Assembly (NCBI RefSeq): GCF_900176275.1
Contig: NZ_FWXD01000016.1
Location: 31,457 to 95,456, forward strand
Length of the DNA stretch: 64,000 nt
Reading direction: 5' to 3'
DNA from: Andreprevotia lacus DSM 23236
Lineage (GTDB): Bacteria; Pseudomonadota; Gammaproteobacteria; Burkholderiales; Chitinibacteraceae
In this document: positions 58,582 to 64,000 of the stretch, one piece after another
Position numbering within the stretch: the first letter of the stretch is position 1
Layout: the number at the start of each line of letters is the position of its first letter
Notes under the pieces: generated by a model
Told to the model about the DNA's origin: nothing
Seen by the model: only the letters and a program-made list of their open reading frames with translations
The model's database searches: none
Translations under genes and position numbers: made by a program

Positions 58582-59571
58582 AATCAGACCAAGCGCAGTC
58601 CGGGCGGCTTGTTGCACATCAAATTGCGCAGCGGCCGGCCCGGTGGCCAAGAGGCCGGCGTGGCGGGTGTGGTGCGGCGCCCAGGTGTGCAGGTTGCGCG
58701 CCTCGGCATACAGCGCCAGCACCGGCAGCTGCAAGGCCGAGGCAATGTGTAGCCAGGCGGTGTCAGTGCTGATCAACAAGTCCGCCTTGCGCACCTGTGC
58801 GGCGGCTTCGGCAATGCTGCCGTAGGCAGGCAATGCTTCGGCCCCGCTGGCGGCGGCCAGTTGCAGGGTACGCTCGCGCTGGCCGGGGGCGTCGAGCAGA
58901 TACAAGCGGCAATCGGGCCGCTGCTGGCGCAGCGCAGCCAGCAGCGCCACGGCGGCCGTGTGCTGCAAGGTCTTGTCGGCGGTGCTGCCATAACAGTTGA
59001 GGATGATGCGCGGGCCATCACCCGGCTCATCCAGCGCGCCGGCCGCCACGGCAGGGGCGACGAAGTCATAGCGCATATCGTCGGCCTGCACGCCCAGCCG
59101 CTGCAGGATGCTGCGGTATTTGTCGGTGATGTGGCCGGCATAGGCGCCGTGCTCGAGCGACAGATCGAACAACGGCCAGTGCGCCTTGAAAAACCCCAGG
59201 TTGTGCCGCGCCCCGATCAGCTTGATCAGGCTGAGCGTGGTGCTGGAATCGTGCTCTTCCAGCGTGATGGCCAGATCGTAGCGGCGCGCGCGCAACTGGC
59301 GCAGCAGGCCCAGCGTGCGCGCCGGTTTCTTGGTATAGCCATACACATGATGCACGGCCGGGTTGTGCTGCAGGATGGCGGCGCAGGCCGGGCGGGTGAG
59401 CACATCGACCTCGGCGCCGGCCTGCTGCAGATTGCGCAGCAGGCTGGTGGCCACCATCAGGTCGCCGATCTTGTTGTCGACCTGCACCAGCAGCACGCGG
59501 CGCAGGCTGGCAAGATCAAACGGGCGTGCCGGGCGCGGGCGGCCCAGCCAGTAACGCAGCAGGCCGTTCAT
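58579..59571 (-). CDS. Glycosyltransferase family 9 (heptosyltransferase type)
   Basis: A 330-residue protein starting MNGLLRYWLGRPRPARPFDL. The GT9 pattern is visible: RRVLLVQVDNKIGDLMVATS, LLRNLQQAGAEVDVLTRPA, the donor-site region IILNCYGSTADKTLQHTAAV, LLISTDTAWLHIASALQLPV and LALYAEARNLHTWAP. GT9 enzymes add heptose or related sugars to lipid A core from ADP-heptose. It is the last of four ATGA-coupled LPS genes on the minus strand. Confidence 0.85.
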   Translation of the reverse strand: MNGLLRYWLGRPRPARPFDLASLRRVLLVQVDNKIGDLMVATSLLRNLQQAGAEVDVLTRPACAAILQHNPAVHHVYGYTKKPARTLGLLRQLRARRYDLAITLEEHDSSTTLSLIKLIGARHNLGFFKAHWPLFDLSLEHGAYAGHITDKYRSILQRLGVQADDMRYDFVAPAVAAGALDEPGDGPRIILNCYGSTADKTLQHTAAVALLAALRQQRPDCRLYLLDAPGQRERTLQLAAASGAEALPAYGSIAEAAAQVRKADLLISTDTAWLHIASALQLPVLALYAEARNLHTWAPHHTRHAGLLATGPAAAQFDVQQAARTALGLI

Positions 59572-60383
59572 TGGTTCATCGCATCCAGCGCGGCGCGGGC
59601 ATCGGCCGGCCATTTGTCTTCCAGCGCGATCAGGTTGGCGCGGTCGGCAAACGGCGGGTAGCCGGCCTTGAAGGTGAGGCGGATGTAGTGATGGATAAAC
59701 ACGTCGAGGCAGATGGCCAGCGGCTTGATGTCGCCCACCTCGGCCGCGCGCTGGCGCGTGCGCAGGTAGAGATCGAAATCGGCCGCCTGCACACGTTCGT
59801 CCCACAGGCCGACCTTGTCCAGCGCATCGCGGTGCAGCATGACGGTATTGCCGACGAAGCCTTGCTTGGTCTGGCCGGCAAAGCGCTGCTGGCGATCGCG
59901 GCAAAACGCTTCCCAGTTGCCATACATCAGCGTGTGCATCAGCTTGAGCGAGCGCTTGCCGGTGCTGAAGGCGCCGAGCACGTTCTTGATCTTCTGCCAG
60001 CGGCGTTTCAGGCGCTTGGTGGCGGCGGCGTTCTCGATCTGCTCGATGCCGCACACGGTGGCGGCCAGCAGGCCGTTCTGCTGCATGCTGGCGATCAAGC
60101 GCGCGTCCCAGTCGGGCGACACGATGATGTCGTTGTTGAGGAAAGCCAGCCAGTCATGCTTTGCCACCGCAATGCCGATGTTCTGGCTCTTGGGGTAGGA
60201 GTAATTGACGCCGTTGCGGATCACCGTGGCGCCGACCGATTCGAAAAACTCGGCGCTGCCGTCGGTCGAACCGTTATCGACGATGACGAGCTGGAAGGGA
60301 TTGCGCGTATAGCGTTGCAAGCTCTCCCAGAACAGCTCGTTCACGGCGCGCTGGTTGTAGACGGCGGTGATGATGCTGATCAT
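59568..60383 (-). CDS. Glycosyltransferase family 2
   Basis: A 271-residue protein starting MISIITAVYNQRAVNELFWE. GT-A fold motifs: VIVDNGSTDGSAEFFESVGA, NYSYPKSQNIGIAVAKHDWL, AFLNNDIIVSPDWDARLIAS (NND as the DxD equivalent), GFVGNTVMLHRDALDKVGLW and DERVQAADFDLYLRTRQ. It transfers a sugar from an NDP-sugar to the LPS core or O-unit; the sugar cannot be told. ATGA overlaps tie it to the O-antigen ligase before it and the GT9 gene after it. Confidence 0.85.
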   Translation of the reverse strand: MISIITAVYNQRAVNELFWESLQRYTRNPFQLVIVDNGSTDGSAEFFESVGATVIRNGVNYSYPKSQNIGIAVAKHDWLAFLNNDIIVSPDWDARLIASMQQNGLLAATVCGIEQIENAAATKRLKRRWQKIKNVLGAFSTGKRSLKLMHTLMYGNWEAFCRDRQQRFAGQTKQGFVGNTVMLHRDALDKVGLWDERVQAADFDLYLRTRQRAAEVGDIKPLAICLDVFIHHYIRLTFKAGYPPFADRANLIALEDKWPADARAALDAMNQ

Positions 60384-61603
60384 GCCTTTGCCGCCTCCGG
60401 CTCGCGGCTGAGCCAGCGGCCGGCCGTCAGCGCGCAGCCCAGCAGCACATAGGGCGTGCCGGTCACGTTGTCGGTAAAGAAGGAATTGGCCACCGTCGAT
60501 GATGCGTAGCACAGGCACAGCGTCCAGCCCACCCAGCGCTCGGGCGCGGGCAAGCGGTAGGCCTGCACCGCCAGCGTGCCCTGCATGAACAAGAGCAGCA
60601 GCACGCCGCCGATGCCCAGCTCGGCCCACAGCCACAGGTAATCGCTGTGCGGGTTGGCGCGGGCAAATTCGCCCTTGTATTGCTGCGTCAGCTCGCGGTA
60701 CTGCTTTTCATAGCTGCCGGTGCCGTGCCCCAGCCACGGCGCCTGCTTGATCAGGATGACGGCGTGCTGCCAGAAATAGAAACGCAGGCCGACCGAGGTC
60801 TCGGCATTGCCTTGCTGGTATTGGCTCACGTCCACCTGCACGCGCTCGATCCCCTTGCGGATCACGTTGGAACCGAAATACAGCGCCGGCAAGGCGATGG
60901 CGAGGCCGGCCAGTGCAAAGATCACGCCGCGGCGGCCCTGCCACATCACCACCAGCGCAGCCAGCAGCAGCAGCAGGATGCCCTGCGCGGTGCGGCCGCT
61001 GACAAAGAACAGGATATCGACCACGCAGACGACGAATACCAGCGCACTGACCTTGCGCCACGCCGGCGGAATGCGCCCGGCCAGCCAGAAGGCGAGAATG
61101 CCGCAGGCCACCAGCGCCAGAAAGGTGTTGTGGTAGGTATGCGTCTGGAACACCGTGTAGTCCCCCGGCATGCCCTTCATCACCGGGTGCTGCGCCAGCC
61201 CCGATGCGATGGACACCACGGCGCTGAGCAGCGCAGCAGCGGTAAAGCCGCCCAGCAGCGCCTGCCGTGCAGCACGCGTGCTGCAGGCGGCAAAAATCAG
61301 CGGCGCCAGCAGATAGGGCCGCATCTTGCCAAGCATGTGCACACCGGCGGTGGCGGGTTCAGCCGTCCACAGCATGCCCAGCACGAACATGGCATACAGC
61401 GCCAGGCAGCCAATCACGAAGGGCTGGCGGAAGGCCTGCACCAGATGGCTGCGCCCTTGCGGGGTGTAGAGCATGGCCAGCGCGGCCAGCACCACCAGAC
61501 CGGTACCGATATTGATCAGTGCGGTCGAGAGCGGAATGGCCACGCCGGCGATCAGCGCCGGGATGACCAGCGGCAGGTTTTGGCGACTGAAAAGTTGATT
61601 CAT
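60380..61603 (-). CDS. O-antigen ligase-type membrane protein (WaaL-like)
   Basis: A 407-residue protein with about ten membrane helices (e.g. LPLVIPALIAGVAIPLSTAL; GILLLLLAALVVMW; GVIFALAGLAIALPALYFGS). The large periplasmic loop carries PWLGHGTGSYEKQYRELTQQ and ARANPHSDYLWLWAELGIGG; the conserved Arg earlier in the protein and the H-S-(D/N)-Y-L motif are the family hallmark of WaaL/Wzy. WaaL moves O-antigen from undecaprenyl diphosphate to lipid A core in the periplasm. ATGA-coupled to both neighbours. Confidence 0.85.
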   Translation of the reverse strand: MNQLFSRQNLPLVIPALIAGVAIPLSTALINIGTGLVVLAALAMLYTPQGRSHLVQAFRQPFVIGCLALYAMFVLGMLWTAEPATAGVHMLGKMRPYLLAPLIFAACSTRAARQALLGGFTAAALLSAVVSIASGLAQHPVMKGMPGDYTVFQTHTYHNTFLALVACGILAFWLAGRIPPAWRKVSALVFVVCVVDILFFVSGRTAQGILLLLLAALVVMWQGRRGVIFALAGLAIALPALYFGSNVIRKGIERVQVDVSQYQQGNAETSVGLRFYFWQHAVILIKQAPWLGHGTGSYEKQYRELTQQYKGEFARANPHSDYLWLWAELGIGGVLLLLFMQGTLAVQAYRLPAPERWVGWTLCLCYASSTVANSFFTDNVTGTPYVLLGCALTAGRWLSREPEAAKA

Positions 61604-62472
61604 GGACGAGATACCAGGGTGTAGTGTTTTTTGGTGAGGTCGAGGCCGCCCAGCAGCCGCTCCAGCTTCATCATCCAGCGGTGCCGGCGCTCGCGCTTGC
61701 TCGGCCGGTAGGCCGGATCGGCCTTGAACGCCGGCTCGGCATACTCGGCCAGCCAGGCCTGCACGCCTTGCGGATGTGTGCCGGTGAAGGGCTGCAGGAT
61801 GCTGGCGTCGATCTGGCTGTAATCATGGGCCTTGGGCTGGTGGTTCCAGTAGCGCGATACCTGGCGGATTTTTTCCTGCATTTTTTCGGCCGAGCGCACA
61901 TGGCCGTAGTGATAGATGGGGCAACCCGCCAAGGCGGCACGCGGATAACGGCCGCGCTTGTTTTCCTCCATCACCACCCAGAACAGGCCATCGGGCGCCC
62001 ACGAGCGGATGCTGTTGCGGATCACCCGCGGCGCGCGGCGATACCAGGCCGGGCTTTTGGCCACCAGATCGGGGCAGCCGTAAAAGTGGTGATAGTCGAA
62101 CACCAACGCTTCAACTTCCAGATCGTCGACATGGCGTTCGAGCGCAGCGCGAATTTTGGGCGCGTCGTCCTCGTGGATGACCTCGTCGCCCTCCAGATAA
62201 AACGCCCAGTCGCCGCTGCAATTGAACTGCGCAATCATTTTCTGCTGCGCATACACATAGCCGCGATCACGCATGGCCTCGTTCCACACCGTCTCGATCA
62301 CGTGGATGCGCGGGTCAGCAATGCCGCGCACGCGCGCCAGCGTATCGTCATCCGACTGGCCCACGGCCACAAAGACCTCATCACAGACCAGCAGCAGGCT
62401 GCGCAGGCTCTCGATATAGGGGTAGCCCAGCAGGGTGCCGTTACGCAGGAAGGTAAAACCGCTGACTTTCAT
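61600..62472 (-). CDS. Glycosyltransferase, GT2-like
   Basis: A 290-residue protein starting MKVSGFTFLRNGTLLGYPYI. Early segments LRSLLLVCDEVFVAVGQSDD and TLARVRGIADPRIHVIETVW, and the acidic site DWAFYLEGDEVIHEDDAPKI (EGDEV in the place of DxD), fit a GT-A sugar transferase. The C-terminal half is basic with PIYHYGHVRSAEKMQEKIRQ. It opens the minus-strand LPS operon and is divergent from the WaaE-like gene at 62669, sharing a 200-base promoter region. Confidence 0.8.
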   Translation of the reverse strand: MKVSGFTFLRNGTLLGYPYIESLRSLLLVCDEVFVAVGQSDDDTLARVRGIADPRIHVIETVWNEAMRDRGYVYAQQKMIAQFNCSGDWAFYLEGDEVIHEDDAPKIRAALERHVDDLEVEALVFDYHHFYGCPDLVAKSPAWYRRAPRVIRNSIRSWAPDGLFWVVMEENKRGRYPRAALAGCPIYHYGHVRSAEKMQEKIRQVSRYWNHQPKAHDYSQIDASILQPFTGTHPQGVQAWLAEYAEPAFKADPAYRPSKRERRHRWMMKLERLLGGLDLTKKHYTLVSRP

Positions 62473-62668
62473 CGCTTGGGGAAATCCTGTGGTGCTGGCT
62501 TGCAGCAGGTGGAACAATCGGGCGATTATAGCAGCCCCCTTTTGTATGCCTCGTCTAAGGAATACCCTTGAGGAGGCCAAGCCGAGCCTTTGCGGCAAAT
62601 AATCATGGGCTCCCCATGTGCGCTGCCCGTACTTTACCTAGCCGTTCCACCCTGCCGGAGCTGTCAGC

Positions 62669-63418
62669 ATGCCCACCCTCGGCGTCGCCCTCATTACCAA
62701 GAACGCCGCAGCGCACCTCGCCGAATGCCTGCACAGCGTGGCCTTTGCCGACCGCGTGGTGGTGCTCGACTCGGGCAGCAGCGACGACACGCTGGCCATT
62801 GCCGCCGCGCACGGCGCACAGATCGGCAGCACCGCCGACTGGCCCGGCTTTGGCCCGCAGAAAAACCGCGCGCTGGCGCTGCTCGACACCGACTGGATCC
62901 TGGCGCTGGACGCCGACGAAGTCGTCACCCCCGAACTGGCCGCAGCGATCCGCGCCGCCGTTACCGCCGACAATGGCCCGGTGCACACCTTGCGCCGCCG
63001 CTCCAGCTTTTGCGGCCAATGGATACGCCACAGCGGCTGGTATCCCGACGACGTGCCGCGTTTGTTCAAGCGCGGCAGCGCCCGCTACAGCGACGATCTG
63101 GTGCACGAACGCCTGCTGTTCGACGGCACAGCGCCGATGCTGGCCGGCGAGCTGCTGCACTATTCCTACGACAGTTACGAGCAGGTGCTGGCCAAGATCA
63201 ACCAGTACTCCACCGCCGGCGCGCAGCAGCGCATGGCGCGCGGCAAATCATCCGGCGTGGCCAAGGCCGCATTGCGCGGCGGCTGGGCCTTCTTTCGCAC
63301 CTATGTGCTCAAGCGCGGTTTTCTGGATGGCGGTGCGGGCTTTGCCATTGCGGTGATGAATGCCGAGACGACGTATTACCGGTTTTTGAAGTTGGGGTGG
63401 CTGCAGCGGCAGGGGTAA
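62669..63418 (+). CDS. LPS core glycosyltransferase, WaaE/KdtX-like GT2
   Basis: A 249-residue protein starting MPTLGVALITKNAAAHLAEC with GGAG upstream. Motifs: VVVLDSGSSDDTLAIAAAHG, WPGFGPQKNRALALLDTDWI, LALDADEVVTPELAAAI (DAD as metal site), RRSSFCGQWIRHSGWYPDDV, PRLFKRGSARYSDDLVHERL. This matches the WaaE-type beta-1,4-glucosyltransferases that act on the inner core heptose. It lies head-to-head with the LPS operon. Confidence 0.85.
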   Translation: MPTLGVALITKNAAAHLAECLHSVAFADRVVVLDSGSSDDTLAIAAAHGAQIGSTADWPGFGPQKNRALALLDTDWILALDADEVVTPELAAAIRAAVTADNGPVHTLRRRSSFCGQWIRHSGWYPDDVPRLFKRGSARYSDDLVHERLLFDGTAPMLAGELLHYSYDSYEQVLAKINQYSTAGAQQRMARGKSSGVAKAALRGGWAFFRTYVLKRGFLDGGAGFAIAVMNAETTYYRFLKLGWLQRQG

Positions 63419-63454
63419 TGGTTTGGCAGTTGCCTGCCAGGCCAGCAGCCCGCC

Positions 63455-63545
63455 GCAGGGTGCAATAAGCAAGGCAAATTGCGCCACATGCGCTATGCCC
63501 AACACGGTTGCTACGGCGCATTACGCATACGCTAATGCGCCCTAC
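63455..63545. repeat. Pair of family B REP-like repeats
   Basis: GCAGGGTGCAATAAGCAAGG, CAAATTGCGCC at 63455-63486, and in opposite orientation GGCGCATTACGCATACGCTA, ATGCGCCCTACTCGC at 63515-63550. Potential large hairpin after the WaaE-like gene. Confidence 0.65.
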
Positions 63546-63617
63546 TCGCTGAAGGCCATCTGGTTAGCGCCCGTGGCGCGGTGTTTCAGGGCGGGAGTGC
63601 GTCCCGCATGCCGCCTC

Positions 63618-63643
63618 CCTTTTCTTGTCCCGCCAAGAAAAGG
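63618..63643. repeat. Hairpin CCTTTTCTTG / CAAGAAAAGG
   Basis: Perfect 10-bp stem with a TCCCGC loop, followed by AAGCAAAAGAATGCGGC. It may be a small binding site or part of the mobile repeat that continues to the window's end. Confidence 0.5.
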
Positions 63644-63732
63644 AAGCAAAAGAATGCGGCCCTACTTACGCGCCACTTGGCTACGCCAAGCGGTGCCCTG
63701 CGCTGCGCGCCAATCCCGGCGGGGCGGTAACT

Positions 63733-63985
63733 CGGCCCTGCGGGCCTCAAACATCCCTCCCCTTCACCCGGGCTTGGCTGTGCTGCTCGGCGCTTCAGAA
63801 GGGACTAGTGTGGTTTGCGACTTGCCGTGGCAAATCGAGATGACTGCGGAATATTGAGTTGAACTTCAATGTGCAGCGTTGCCGGGCTGCTTGCGACGGA
63901 GCCCCTTCCCCTTCTGAAGCGCTGAGCAGCGCAGCACGACGCGGGGTAGTCGGGAATCGCATGTTTGAGGCCCACAGGGCCGAGT
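63733..63985. repeat. About 250-bp imperfect long inverted repeat at the window's end
   Basis: Left arm CTCGGCCCTGCGGGCCTCAA (then ACAT), with inner TGTGCTGCTCGGCGCTTCAG (then AAGGG). Right arm is their reverse complement with a few changes (CCCTTCTGAAGCGCTGAGCA, ATGTTTGAGGCCCACAGGGC, CGAG). No gene inside. The layout is that of a MITE-like or fold-back element; the right boundary may continue beyond 64000. Confidence 0.65.
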
Positions 63986-64000
63986 TCGATTCCCGCCGCG

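Overview
The window looks like chromosomal DNA of a G+C-rich betaproteobacterium, most plausibly of the order Neisseriales near Chromobacteriaceae/Chitinibacteraceae. This is an inference from the metX-metW pair, msrQ, the LPS-core glycosyltransferases, a secreted GH16 enzyme with a chitin-binding-type module, GWWWxPxEGGRGY-type secreted repeats, and many short intergenic repeats. No rRNA, tRNA or CRISPR array was seen.

Layout. 0-5.6 kb: the 3' end of an unknown gene, a membrane protein, three small paralogous genes, a LysM/peptidoglycan-binding protein of the type found near type VI secretion genes, a zinc-finger plus EEP nuclease, and a GNAT acetyltransferase. The region is studded with a 113-bp inverted-repeat element (family A). 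6-15.7 kb: small membrane proteins, an SPFH-like lipoprotein, another lipoprotein with a helical partner, a pilin-like protein, and a large secreted FN3 protein. A 261-bp MITE with nearly perfect 30-bp ends sits at 15641-15901.

16-32.7 kb is the most interesting part. At the left lies a minus-strand lysis cassette with an Rz-like spanin and an embedded Rz1 lipoprotein (16.2-18.4 kb). At the right lies a tightly ATGA-coupled minus-strand phage early operon: winged-helix replication protein, DnaC-type loader, DUF3310 and Zn-finger protein (29.9-32.1 kb). Seven copies of one 22-bp operator-like site (ATTACACRC-N5-TGTG) lie only at these two loci. Between them are two secreted or lipid-anchored proteins, McrBC, an HNH nuclease, a Fic protein with its own promoter dyad, and a GH16/AraC pair. 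This suggests a cryptic prophage or satellite carrying a restriction/defense cargo.

32.7-42.1 kb: a strikingly A+T-rich orphan ABC-type ATPase gene (defense candidate) lies between a Coa1-like gene and a broken copy of that gene's 3' end. It is followed by LprI-like, pseudopilin-like and other unknown proteins and REP-like repeats. 42.5-51.3 kb: a PQQ-propeller lipoprotein, proB, msrQ, and a five-gene operon (ABC ATPase, permease, DUF2306-like protein, LolA-like periplasmic protein, beta-barrel). 51.3-57.8 kb: a frameshifted DUF2845-like gene, then a minus-strand operon metX-metW-Gfo/Idh-M14 carboxypeptidase-CHASE/PAS sensor. The sensor stops exactly where an output domain would begin. 58.6-63.4 kb: an LPS-core/O-antigen cluster (four ATGA-coupled minus-strand genes and a divergent WaaE-like gene), ending in repeats and a long inverted repeat.

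Three repeat families occur throughout: A (113 bp, GAGCCGCTAACAAAACCC ends), B (REP-like, GTAGGGYGCAATRAGC...GCGAATTGCGCC) and C (a GC-rich unit with a terminator-like hairpin followed by TTGATGCC).
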